Below are positions 12,916 to 32,501 of a DNA stretch of 64,000 nucleotides, piece by piece (the first letter of the stretch is position 1; each line of letters starts with the position of its first letter). The stretch spans positions 9,053,496-9,117,495 of the forward strand of contig CM034111.1 of assembly GCA_019914945.1 (NCBI GenBank), written 5' to 3'. A model generated the notes under the pieces. The model saw nothing but the letters and a program-made list of their open reading frames with translations, was not told where the DNA came from and searched no databases. The position numbers were made by a program, and so were the translations under genes. This stretch comes from Typha latifolia (taxonomy: Eukaryota > Streptophyta > Magnoliopsida > Poales > Typhaceae).

Positions 12916-13597
12916 TAGAGGTGTCAATGAGCCGAGCTTAAGCGAGCTGGATCTAGTTTAATTTCGAGCATATTTTGTTGTTTAGGCTTGGCTCAGCTCA
13001 AATCGAGTTGAGCTTGAGTTCGAGCCAGCCCAAGCCTGAGCCAAGCTCGAGCCCGAGTCCAAGTGGCTTGCCGAAGGAGGAGGAGGAGGTCGATGGAGGC
13101 GGTGGTTGTAGTAGTGGCTGCAACGGCCTGCCAAAGGAGGCGACGACGACAACTTGCCAAAGGAGGAGGAGAAGGCCAGATGAGGAAGCTGAAAGAGGAG
13201 GATGAGGAGGCCGAAGGAGTAGGAGGAAAACATGTGCTTTTAACAAATATTCCTTTGGTTGGTGAGGTGTGCAATTGAGAAAGACAACCCACAGGGATCC
13301 AAGCATTAAATATACATTTCTACCCTCTAGCAAAAAAAAAAAACAAATAGAAAACAATTGAGAGGAATGATGTGATAGAATCTTCCTCTAGTCTACTACT
13401 ACCACTCCCTTACCCTGACACCTCTTTGAATCGTCTTTGACATAGTAAACAAGCCTATCGACCCAAGCTTGAGCGAGCCGACTTCGGCTCAGGATCGGGT
13501 CAAATCAACTTTGATCTCAAACTTGGCTCAAGACCTGAGCTTTAGTCGAGCTGAGCTCGAGCCGAGCTTGAGCCAATCGTTTATTTTGATACCCATA
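12916..13597 (+). mobile_element. hAT-like non-autonomous element, family B copy 2
   Basis: The left end TAGAGGTGTCAATGAGCCGAGC matches family B copy 1. The right end is the decayed inverted repeat TTGATACCCATA. The flanks CTAGAAAC (12908-12915) and TTAGAAAC (13598-13605) match at 7 of 8 bases. It has GAGCCGAGCTTGAGCC-type subterminal words at both sides and a shorter GCCGAAGGAGGAGGAGG centre than copy 1. It lies just upstream of the TTI2-like gene. Confidence 0.72.
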
Positions 13598-13738
13598 TTA
13601 GAAACATCTAGGAAGCATGGTATGGGATTAATTTAAATCTGCTGCTAGTTAATAACTAGATAGGAACTCAAGGGTGAAGTTTGAATTATATGTCTACCTT
13701 CATCACTTGGGATTTTTAGCAATTTTAGTTAAATAATC

Positions 13739-14567
13739 TGTTACGAACCAGCCTAATCCGATCCGCAATGATTCTGGACTCGATGAAGCTCATAACTTCT
13801 AAAAGAATTTGCGAACAATCTAACTAATGGATCCTCCTAAATTTTGGATATGTTGTTGCTCTTGGAGAGAACTTTCCAACGAATCTAAGATCACAAAATT
13901 TGGACAATTAGATCTTAAGATATCAATCAAAAAGTGGCAGAAAGTCAATTAGATCCTAGCTTGATAGCCCTCCAATTGCTAGATAGATGCTAGGTTTATC
14001 TCTTAGTGTGAAGGGGCAGAAGTTGTTGCAGGAGAAGGGGATTAGAAGCTGAAAGAGGCCGACCAAAGACTTGGGCGATGGAAGAAAGAAGGAGGGAGAG
14101 GGCGCCAATGGCTAGAGACAAGTTGAGAGAGAGATAAAAGCCAAAGCCAATTCAATTATCCAAGATAAACTCAAATTAGGATTTCATCCACATATTTATA
14201 AAAGCTCACCCTAAGGACTCATCAACTGAGTTAAACAAACCCTAACAAAACCCACACTTTTGTTGCGGTGTTCGAACACGCACGATCGTGTTCGAATGCG
14301 GAATTTCCATTCTTTGTCGATGCGAACGTATGTAGGTGTTTGAACGACTGTGTTTGAACGGCCTGATTCCGTTTGAACGCACAATTTGCATTCTCTATTT
14401 TTGCAAACTTGTGCAAGCATTCGCATCCCCATTCGAACGCGGTCCCTATGTTCGAATGTGCCCCGGCAAAAATACTTTTATTGCTTCTAACAAACTCAAC
14501 TAGATAAATAGGCTCATCACAATGAACCTAATGCTGCGAGTGGAGCCAATATGATTGACTCGTATCA
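13739..14567 (-). repeat. 3' LTR of the gypsy element
   Basis: It begins TGTTACGAACCAGCC and ends GACTCGTATCA, sharing extended similarity with 19819-20627. Many substitutions and small indels separate the two LTRs, suggesting an old insertion. It contains several TTCGAA-centred motifs between 14270 and 14460. Confidence 0.85.
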
Positions 14568-14595
14568 CTCCACCACGCTTCTGTTCACCTTGCCC

Positions 14596-14931
14596 TCAAG
14601 GTGTCAACTCAAGATATCGGTCCATGAAGTCAGCTTCGGGCATCCAAGTTGCCTCGTCCACTATGCATCCTTGCCACTCCACCAAAATCTCAGTCACCCA
14701 CTTGTTCTGGACTCGAGTGCGCTGGTGGGCTAGGATCCAAACTAGAATAGGAGTACTCGGTTCGAATTCGGACTCATCGGCTTTAGTCGTTGTTGGCTCG
14801 GGTGGAACAGCTCCAATGAGCTCAGTAGGGGGAACTCGAGCTTTGAGGCTTGAGACATGAAATACTAGGTGTATCCACGCCTCCACAGATAAGTCTAGGC
14901 AATATGCCATAGGCCCAATCCTCTTAGTCAC
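14596..14931 (-). pseudogene. Chromodomain remnant of the gypsy polyprotein
   Basis: The minus-strand frame contains ILVEWQG followed by DEATWMPEADF. This is the aromatic-cage and EATWE signature of the chromodomain at the C terminus of chromovirus integrases. Upstream in the frame is the linker that normally follows the integrase core. The domain is used by such elements to target chromatin. Here it belongs to a broken polyprotein. Confidence 0.8.
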
Positions 14932-15020
14932 CTGGTACGGTTCATAAAACTTTGGAGCTAATTTTTGATTAGGAATGGGTTTAACCGAGCTTTGCGATAT
15001 AGTTGGAGCTTGATGTAGAC

Positions 15021-16148
15021 CTAGTCCCCAATCGAAAAGGACCTATCTTGGTGTCGCTGATTGTAGACTTGCTTCATACTATTTTGGACAGCCGCTAAGT
15101 ACATCTTGAGTGTCCTCAACACCTCATCACGATCTCGCAAAACTGCATCCACCTCAGTTTGGTCGGCTCGAGCCGATGGCAAGTATGTATGCAAGGTCGG
15201 ATGTGGCTGTCCATAGACGACCTCGAACGAGGTCATGCTAATGGCCAAATAAAAGGTCGTGTTGTATGACCACTCAACCCATAGCAAATAATATAACCAC
15301 TATGGTGGTCGCTCGCTAACAAAGCACCACAAGTACTGCTCTAAGCAACGGTTCAGCACCTCGGATTGGTCGTCTGTTTGAGGATGATAGGCTGAACTCA
15401 TACGGAAGGTAGTCCCTTGGAGCGCAAAGAATTCCTGCCAAAATTGACTCACAACTATAGAATTATGATCTGAAACAATCAATTTTGACATACCATGCAT
15501 CTTGGCCACGTCGCGCACAAAAACCTCCACGACCTTCTTTGTCGTGTAAGGATGCGTTAAAGCTGAAAAATGTGCATACTTGCTGAGGCGATCTACTACC
15601 AACAATATCATAGAATGTCCTTTGGCCTTAGGTAAACCGTTAATGAAATCTATGGCGACATCCTCCTAAACTATCATTGGAATTAGAAGCAGTTGAAGCA
15701 ATCCAATAGGTTTTGCCGACTCCGTCTTTGCTCTTTGGCACACTTCACAAGCCTTGATATATGCTTGTACATCTTTCTTCATCCCAGCCTATGTGCAACT
15801 CTAACTCAGCCATTTGTAGGTGCGCAACACCCCTTCATGTCCAGCCATGGGGGAGTTATGGAAGTGGCGCATCAACTCCAAGCGCAAGTGATGGTTACCA
15901 AGAACAATGATCTTGCCCTTGTCCACCAAGAGTACATATTTCACCACCACTCCTTGCATACAGCTGGGATATGCAACAAGGTCATCCATCATCTTCATGG
16001 TGTCCGAATCATTCTTGTAGGCCTCCTGCAACTGCTGGAAAAAAAGGAAAAATCGGTGCTGAAATTGCCGCCAACTCGGCTGGATTGGGGCACCTAGATA
16101 AGGCATCGGCAACGCTGTTTCCAGTCCCCTCTTTATACACCAACTCAT
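15021..16148 (-). pseudogene. Integrase remnant of the gypsy polyprotein
   Basis: Minus-strand frames give the zinc-binding lead-in (GHEGVLRTYKWLS near 15801), then VVDRLSKYAHF, IVSDHNS and DDQSEVLNR. These correspond to the D, D and E blocks of a retroelement integrase core (15300-15611). A downstream frame at 15021-15287 continues the C-terminal part (FEVVYGQPHP). The blocks lie in different frames with stops between them, so it is inactive. Confidence 0.85.
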
Positions 16149-16399
16149 AGCCGTATCTAAGTAGCTTAGACACCCACATTTGCTAGGCTATTGTGTGTAT
16201 GCATTGCCCAAGGAAGTGTGGCAAACTCCTTTGATTAGTGTGAATCATGAAGCGTCGCCCAATAAGATAAGGCCTCCACTTAGTGATAGCATGGATGATG
16301 ACGATCATCTCTTTCATAGGTATATAGCAGTTGTGATCACTCGGAAAGAGTCTTGCTCATATAGGCCATGGTTTGCCTTCTTGCATTAAAACAACCCCC

Positions 16400-17338
16400 A
16401 CGCCAACTCTGGATGCGTTGTGCTCAATGGTGAACAATTTGGTAAAATCTGCTAAAGCAAGGATCGGGGCAGAGATCATCGCCTTCTTCAAGGCTTCAAA
16501 TGCTTCCCTTGCTTTGTCCATCCATATGAATGCACCCTACCACAGCAAGACTATGAGGGGAGCCGCAACCTTGCCATAGTTCACCACAAACTGACGATAG
16601 TAGCCAATTAAACCGAGGAAATCACGTAGCTCCTTGGTAGTCTTGAGCAGCGGCCAATACACCATGCTTTGGATCTTCTTTGGGTCAGCTTCCACACCAT
16701 CTTTAGATATGATGTGGCCTAGGTAGTCGACTCTTTGTTGCCCCCATGAACACTTGGAGTCATTTGCTTCGAAGATGTCCAAAATCTCCTCTCACGTACG
16801 GCTGTATACCAATATATCATCAAAGAATATCAACACATATTGCCTCAAATGAGGCCTAAAGATATCACTCATTAAGCTCTAAAAGGTGGCGAGAGCATTG
16901 GTAAGACCAAAAGACATAATGAGAAACTCGTAGTGCCCATCATGAGTTCTAAACGCCGTCTTGTACACACCAAATGGTTCGACTATGATTTGATGGTACC
17001 CAGCCCTCAAATCCAGCTTTGAGAAGTAACATGCACCCACCAATTCATCCAGCAACTCTTCAATCACCGTAATGGGATACCGATCTTTGACGATGATGGA
17101 ATTGAGAGCTCGATTAGTCCACACAAAATTGCCACGAATTATCCTTCTTCCGCACGAGCAAGACCGGTGAAGAATAGGAGCTTTGACTTGGTCTTATCAC
17201 CCTGCTGGACAGCATCTCTTGGACCATCTTTGTTATAACCTCCTTTTGGATGAATGGATAACGGTATGGCCTCACATTTCCTAGACCCATCCATGGCATG
17301 ATATCGATCCGATGGTCTTGCATCCTAGGTGGTAGCAA
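16400..17338 (-). pseudogene. Reverse transcriptase / RNase H remnant of the gypsy polyprotein
   Basis: Minus-strand blocks include [30 protein letters not shown] and the catalytic-site relative FFDDILVYS near 16800-16835. DFLGLIGYYRQFV, from the RT-RNase H connection, follows. In-frame stops lie after the LATF and VYSRT segments, and the frames are discontinuous. This order is standard for Ty3/gypsy polymerases. Confidence 0.88.
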
Positions 17339-17399
17339 TCCTTATGGCTGTTGGAACACATCTTTAAATTCCTACAAAATAGCCTTTAAATCAGCGGGT

Positions 17400-18970
17400 A
17401 AGTATGCTGGATCATCCACGTCTTTGGCCCCTTCGATGAGTTGCATGAGGAACCGTGACACCCGAGTTTTGGCAACCCCTTTAGGGACTGTAGTGCCCCT
17501 TTTGTTTTCATATTTGATGTAGCCAATAATTGGATTTGTTGGCCTTCATGACTGAACTCCATCGCCATGGCTGAACTCCATCGCCATAGTGGTGAAGTTG
17601 GAGGTGACCGATCCAAGATTCCGAAGCCATTGCACCCCAAGCACTAAGTCGGCTCCTCGTAGAGCCAACGGATAAAACTCAATTTGGAAAACAAGGCCCT
17701 AAATTTGTAGATAGACCTTGCGGCATATGCCCTCTATTCTCAACATGGTGTCATCATCGATGATTACATCAAAACTGGTTAGAAAGCTCGACTATAATCC
17801 CAACCGCCTCACCATTTGTGAATCCACAAAATTATGTGTGCTTCTGGTACGATCACGCCTCTGGCTATGGAGCTCTGATACCAGCTTGATACGATCACGC
17901 CTCTGGTTATGGAGCTCTGATACCAGCTTGATACGATCTCGCCTTTTTGGTGAAGGGTCGATCTCTTCCAATTCTTGATCTGGACTAGATCTGGCACGGA
18001 ACTTTGAAATAAGATCCCGAAATATTCCGCCGTCGGATCGATGTGAAACTTTGATATGTTGTAGCCCCAGAAAAGAGCTTTCCAACAAATCTAGTTTCAG
18101 GCGAATCGGATGTGGGGATCTCGAGATATCGTCCTATTTGTGGACAAAGGTCAGATGGTCTGTTTTGGATCCGTGGATGGAGACACGTGATCCTAGGTAA
18201 TGGTGGTTGAAGGTGGACCGGCGTTAATGTGGTGGCACCGGTGAAAAGTGATGGTGGAAGGATTGTGGTTGATGGAAGGATTAGGGCAAGTGTTGGATAG
18301 ATTGGACGAAGGGGGAGAAGAGGGCCACCCCTAAGGGACTAGGGTGATTAGCCGGACGAAGGAGGTTAGAAGCGGCGTCGCCGGGGATTGAGAGAACGGG
18401 AGCGAAGAAGACGAAGGAGGCAAGGCAAAACTCAATCTCAATAATCAATAATCAATTTGGTTGCCTACCACATCCTTTTATAGGCTAACCAACAACTCAA
18501 ATTAACCATAAAAACACAATTTTCGTCGACCGCGTTCGAACTCGCCCGACCGCGTTCGAACGCACCGAGTTCGCTCTTTTGGATTTGCGAACGCGATGCA
18601 GGCGTTCGAACGCGCGATCGAACGCGCCTGTCGGTATTTGCGAACGCGTGCGTTCGAACGCACAGTACATTCTCTTCACCACGTTCACAACCCCGTTCAC
18701 AAACCGCGTTCAAACTCACTCCACCCGCGTTCGAACGCGACTTACAGAAAACTTATTTTAATGGAAATTAAACACTAAAACATGAAACAAAAACACTCCT
18801 AAAGTGAATCCATGCTCGAGACGACGTCGGTGAAGTCCGAATCGTATCAGCTTCCTAAATCAATAAGAATTAAGACTTTTTTCTTCTTGATCATACCTTC
18901 GATCTGAAGAGATTTCAAAGTCGACTCACCAGCAAGAGAATGAAAGGAGAGTTCGGCTTGAATTTCAAGC
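17400..18970 (-). pseudogene. Retroelement aspartic protease remnant, split by a nested LTR
   Basis: On the minus strand the segment upstream of the nested LTR (18970 to 18850) ends in LILIDLGS. The segment downstream (17840 and below) begins with THNFVDSQMVRRLGL. Together they mark the D-S/T-G-like active-site region of a gypsy protease. The insertion point falls just after this motif, so the domain is split between the two parts. Additional frameshifts follow towards the RT. Confidence 0.75.
17845..18849 (-). mobile_element. Nested solo LTR with two extra 42-bp PBS-bearing units
   Basis: The insertion is bounded by the 5-bp direct repeat GCTTC (17840-17844 and 18850-18854). It begins TGGTACGATC and ends GAATCGTATCA. 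The LTR proper is 17929-18849 (TGATACGATCTCGCC to CGTATCA) and is related to the outer element's LTRs. To its left are two 42-bp units (17845-17886 and 17887-17928). Each starts like the LTR end and contains AGCTCTGATACCAGC, the complement of an initiator tRNA-Met primer-binding site. No internal coding region of this second element remains. Confidence 0.8.
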
Positions 18971-19329
18971 GGTTTATCTTCTTCGATGTGGCCCACTTCT
19001 TCCTCTTGCTGCTCCTGAAGATCTTAAATGAGATCATCCTCTATCATCTCTTCCATGAGCATGATGGCTGCGGGCTGTTTGGCACATTTGTGGCCCGATG
19101 TAAAGCGCTCGTCGCAATAGAAGCATAAGCCCTTTAAGCACCGATCTTCGACCTCCGCTAGTGTGAGGCGTCGTCCTATCATCCATGACTATCCCCTAGG
19201 GTTAGGGCCTGTTCATGGTGGGGGTGGTCGATTGAGGTTTGGCCGAACCCACCTCGAACGTGCCACACCCGAGACCGGTGGTCTAGGGTTAACGCGCGGG
19301 TCGCTAGTGCTCCATGTTGGACAGTGAGT

Positions 19330-19800
19330 AGCTTTCAACTCCTTTATCTTTTCTTCCATCATTTAAGCCACTAAGAAGGCTTCCAACAAGGTAGTAGGAT
19401 GAAACGCCATGACTTTCGCTTGAATATCTCGACGAAGCCCAGAGACAAAAATGCTTTTGAGGGCTGAATCCGACCACCCGTGGACTCGATTGCTAATTCT
19501 TTCGAACTCCTCTTGATAGGCTCTTACAAAGGTCTTTTGGGTTAGCTTCGTCAAGCTGGCTTGGAAGTGTTCATAGTCGGAAGGTTCGAAACGCACACAA
19601 AGCGCGTCGGCAAACTCCTCCCAAGTGGTGAAAGCGCATGTGCGATGCGCTGCTTGATACCATCTCACTACTCTGTCCGTCCTCGTGAAATCTAAGGGGA
19701 TGGAGATCTTGATGTAGCTATGTGGTCCGTCTCCAAGCCTTGATCGCTTACTTGCTTAGCTAGCTTTGATCTTGTGGTAGCCATAACTGTCTAAGGAACG
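19330..19800 (-). pseudogene. gag remnant of the gypsy element
   Basis: The frame at 19668-19363 contains the retrotransposon gag signature (TWEEFADALCVRFEP, YQEEFERISNRV, FVSGLRRDI), typical of plant gypsy capsid proteins. The nucleocapsid zinc knuckle is not clearly visible and the frame ends after about 100 residues. Confidence 0.8.
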
Positions 19801-19818
19801 TTGGCTTTTGATACCAGT

Positions 19819-20627
19819 TGTTACGAACCAGCCTAATCTGATCTGTAACGGACTCGATGAAGCTCATAACTTCCAAAGGGATTTGCGAACAATCTAACCA
19901 ACGAATCCTAATAGATTTTGGATATGTTGTTGCTCTTAGAGAGAGCTTTTCAAGGAATCTAAGATACAGGATTTCGACGGTTAGATCTCAAGATATCGAC
20001 CAAATAGTAATCGAAGGTCAATCAGATCCTAGCTTGATAGCCCTCCAATGGCTAGATAGATGCTAGATTTACCTCTTGGTGTGAAGGGAGAGAAGTTGTT
20101 GTAGAATAGGGGGATTAGAAGCTAGAAGAGGCCGACCAAAGACTTGGGCAGTGGAAGAAGGGAGGAGGAAGAGGGCGCCAATGGCTAGAGACAAGTTGAG
20201 AGAGATAAAGGTCAAAGCTAATTCAATTATCCAAGATAAACTCAAATTAGGGTTTCCTCCACATATTTATAGAGGCTCACTCTAAGAACCCATCAACTAA
20301 GTTAAACAACTCTAACAAACCATAACAAACCCTAGCAAAACCCACACTTTCACCGCGGTGCGTTTGAACGTGCCCAATCGCGTTCGAACGCGAAATTTCC
20401 GTTCTCTGTCGATGCGAACATATGTAGACGTTCGAACGACTCGATTCCGTTCGAACACACAATTTCGTTCTCTATTTTTGCAAATGTGTGCAGGCATTCA
20501 CATCCCCGTTCTAACGAGGTTCATGTGTTCGAACACGCCCCAGCAAAAATGCTTTTATTTGCTTCTAACAAACTCAACTAGATAAATAGGCTCATTCTAA
20601 TGAACCCAACTAGATCGAATCGTATCA
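19819..20627 (-). repeat. 5' LTR of the gypsy element
   Basis: It starts TGTTACGAACCAGCC and ends GAATCGTATCA. It parallels the left LTR throughout, including the block around TTTGGATATGTTGTTGCTCTT and the TTCGAACG-rich section at 20360-20545. Confidence 0.85.
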
Positions 20628-21070
20628 TAGTCAAACTATTTTATTAGCCTAAACTATTTATGGTTGGATTATAGTTGTTTTGATAATAGTTAAATAGTTA
20701 AGCTAGTTCCAAAGCTAGCTACCTAATGACACTCTTCTTATTTGCTCTGGCTTGGAACTAACTTCCTATTCTTTTCATAACATTTCATCAACAATTGTAG
20801 AAACATCTAGGAAGTATAGTATGGGATTAATTTAAAATTGCTGCTTGTTAAAGACTATAGGGGGAATTCAATGATGCAGTCTAAACTATACGTCTACCTT
20901 CATCACTCAGGATTATTATCAATTTTAATCAAATAAATTTGCTATTGTCAAACTATTCTATTAGCTTTAGATTATAGTTATTAATAATAGTTAAGATGGT
21001 TCCAAGGCTACCTAATGCTCTTCTTGTTCAGTCTAGCTTGGAACTAACTTTATAGTTATACCACTAACCA
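20628..21070. repeat. Host tandem duplication, first copy interrupted by the retrotransposon
   Basis: The block 20805-21060 (GTAGAAACATCTAGGAAG to TTGGAACTAACTT) repeats the host DNA on both sides of the retrotransposon. The left half matches 13598-13738 and the right half matches 20628-20765. The first copy was thus cut by the element and the second is intact. No coding potential is visible. Confidence 0.8.
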
Positions 21071-21244
21071 CATATAGGCGGAATTAACAAACTCTGTCAT
21101 AACAATATTAATTATTTGTGCTAGTTCTGTTATCCTAATAAATAGATAAGGATGCCCCTAAATCTTATTAGGAGAGACTCTTGTCTCAGGAGCCTCCAAT
21201 GGAATGAGATCAACAAATTATCCTACTTGTTCCTCCTACTTGTT

Positions 21245-21518
<274 letters not shown>

Positions 21519-21639
21519 AAGTCACATGTAACCACCATCCTGGCTTTCCATCCAAAGGGTAATAATTGCATATTGTTCTCAACTGACATAAGGTAGCTCA
21601 ATACCAATCTGTAGGATTTGCATCTACACATCTTTGTGT

Positions 21640-21918
21640 AACGCCCCTGTTGTAACAACCTAATCCAAAAAAAAAAAATTCTTTACAAGGGCACGACATG
21701 GCCGGCCTCGTGCCCATGCATTGGGGCAGCGTGGGGGAGGAGCCACGCACCCCCTCGCGCCGCCGCCCACCGCCAACCCCCACCCACCGCCTTCTCTCTC
21801 TCTTTAAATCTCTCTCTCTCTCTCTCTCTCTCCCCCCCCGCCGTCGAACCGCCGCCGCTATCGTCGTCTTGCCGCGCAGGTGAGCCTCCTCCTCCTTCCT
21901 CCTCTTCTCTCTCTATCA

Positions 21919-21972
<54 letters not shown>

Positions 21973-22230
21973 TTCTTTGGGCTCGGGCTCGTCGGAGCCG
22001 AGCCGCCGGCGAGAGGCTGGCAGCTGGCTGGCCACCAGCTGCCGGTGCCCTCCCCGCAGGCCGGGTCTGCACCTCCCTCCTCTCCTCTCTTCTTCTTCTT
22101 CTTCTTCTTCTTCTTCTTCTTCCTTTCTTTCTTTCTCTTTTTCTCTTCCCTCCTCAGCTTCCACTTCTTCTTTTTCTGCACAGTGCTGGGTCGAGCCCAA
22201 CATTGTAGCAGTGTTTTCATTATTTATTTA
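21640..22230. other. GC-rich segment with CT and TTC microsatellites, possible LTR fragment
   Basis: Sequence beginning TGTAACGCCCCTGTTG is followed by a GC-rich stretch, a (CT)n tract at 21918-21967 and a (TTC)n tract at about 22088-22120. The TGTAAC start resembles plant gypsy LTR ends and the composition differs sharply from the neighbours. I found no matching end or target duplication. Its long open frames are low complexity. Confidence 0.3.
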
Positions 22231-22514
22231 TTTATTTATTTAGGTTTTTCCTTCTTAATTACTACAATACTTATTTATAATCATTAAAATAAAATATCAT
22301 TTTATTGAGATCTTTCCCTCGAAATCAAGTTTATTTGAAAGGTTGATCAGTTTCATTAGCATTGATGTGCCCATGCGCTCATATGGTTTACTATATATTA
22401 TTTTTAGAATTTCTAGCCAAAAATAATTTAACTTACTTCACTATAATTTAAATATAGATACCATCACAAAGTAAATAAACTTAGACGAAGGTTTGAGAGG
22501 AGTATAGTTAGGGA

Positions 22515-22545
<31 letters not shown>

Positions 22546-22737
22546 TATTTAAAATTTAGCAAACGGGTTAGATTTTTACTACTGAGTATGAACTTGATTA
22601 ACGACATGGGGTTTAGAGTAGATAGTAAACATAAAAAGCTAGAAAAAGGGATGAAAATAGAAATAACGTAAAATGGAGGGAGCAAAATAAAATTTTCTCT
22701 TAATTAAATAATTTGGCAAAACCTTTTTTAAAGAAGA

Positions 22738-30944
<8,207 letters not shown>

Positions 30945-32500
30945 GTGCTTATCCCAGAAAAGAACTGTTATCCCTTGTTCTGGAAAAATGATTATGGAAC
31001 CTCTCTATTCACGGATCCAAGCATGATCAAATGCAATGGACAAATGGAAAGAATGTATGTGCTTAAAGGCCCGTCATCTGTTTTCTTCCAAGAGATGGTA
31101 GTATTTCTAGGTCAAGCTTGTTTACTGCCTGAATATATCTTCAGCATCGCCATTCTTAGTTATGGGTAGGAACACTTCCTTTATGATTATCCTATGGTAT
31201 TTGGTATCAGATAAGTAAGATTCATAAGATAAACTTATAGTGTGCATATCTTATTTTGTGTATTTTGTGTAACCTCTGTATGATAGGAGAGCGAAGGTTG
31301 CCTGTGTACAGTGGGTACTTTGATGCATCTCTCTCTTGAATGCGAATTTAATGCGATTGCTCGACGTCATCTTTTTTTGTGCATATTTGTTCCCTTATTT
31401 TTCTTTCTTTTCTATTTTTCTGCTACTGTACTTGTTTAAACTTTTCCCTGTGAATGTCTTTTGAGTTTTTGCCCTTGTTTAGGGCTATTACACTCCTTAT
31501 GATGATCTGTTTCGGATTTCATGATCTCCTAAGTAGAGTTCTTACAGTGATTTTCTTATAGTTCTATTTTCTCTGGCTCTCTGCTATGTATCATGTAAAT
31601 GATTGAATATTGTTCATTTCTGCATCCATATCTTAATTTAGCCACAATGGATTTATATTTGGTTATCCAGATTGAATCAGTTATATATTTGTTCTAGTCT
31701 TATCTAGATGAGGATAAGATAAGTACTTTATTCAAATTTTGGTTCTATAAAATTGTACACTAAACATATATTAGAACAGATGTCATTTTTGTGTAAATGT
31801 AACTGTATAAAGTAAATATGGACTGACTTAGTATCACCTTCACCTTCGTCAGTACTCGAGAAGTGGTTTTAGTACCACTTGCTTGCCCAATAATAAGTAT
31901 AAAGTATACGTTTCTTACTTTGTACATTAGAGGATACAACTGTTTGTCATGTTTACTTCTCCCAAATAGAATAATATTTTTGGGTTTTATTACATGTATA
32001 CCCTTCTAAAATCTCTTTATTTATGTGTATATCCTTCTAAAGTTGCCACTACATTCCACTTCTCTTAGGAGATTTATGTGAAAAAGCTCCTATTTATATG
32101 GTATAGATTGATTGGGACTCTTTAGAATGAAAATTACATTTTTTTCAAGCCTCCCAATTTCATAATACCTAAGTCACATTTTTCTTAACCTAACCATTTA
32201 ATCAAATCTCTCTTAAAACCCTCCTTCATCTTCTTTATTTTTTCCCTCTGCTCATGTATTAACCCAACTTTAGTTTGCTTAGAGTCTAGGGACTCTCCGT
32301 GAACTGGTTTAGGGACTTCTAAACTGGCTTAGTAACTAAATATCTTTTTGTTTTTTTTCATATCTAATCAAGTTTACTCTTCAAAAAAATCAAGATTAAG
32401 AAATGAGACTAGCTAATCGAGTTTGGGGCTAAGTCTCAAATCAAATAAGGCTTCTATCTCTTTGCACTTTCTTAAGAGTTTATAGAGCATAAAAGACTTA
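30945..32500. other. ZEITLUPE 3' flank and AT-rich spacer
   Basis: The sequence after the stop at 30944 is expected to include the 3' UTR. I see no decisive polyadenylation signal. No other gene is visible. Confidence 0.4.
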
Positions 32501-32501
32501 A

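Larger units (their letters stand above)
13739..20627 (-). mobile_element. Decayed Ty3/gypsy chromodomain LTR retrotransposon
   Basis: Two related LTRs (13739-14567 and 19819-20627) bound an internal region with minus-strand order gag, protease, reverse transcriptase, RNase H region, integrase, chromodomain. That order and the C-terminal chromodomain are diagnostic of plant chromoviruses. The sequence next to the 5' LTR (minus sense ACTGGTATCAAAAGCC, about 19802-19818) resembles a primer-binding site for initiator tRNA-Met. The flanking 5-mers TAATC (13734-13738) and TAGTC (20628-20632) look like a target-site duplication with one change. Every coding block carries stops or frame changes, and a second LTR splits the protease. 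The copy is therefore non-autonomous and old. Confidence 0.88.

Noticed and set aside
17850..17928. tRNA-like sequence GCTCTGATACCA suggesting a tRNA gene
   Set aside because: Only the 3'-end-like segment is present, at an LTR edge. It is the primer-binding-site complement of a retroelement, not a tRNA gene with a cloverleaf.
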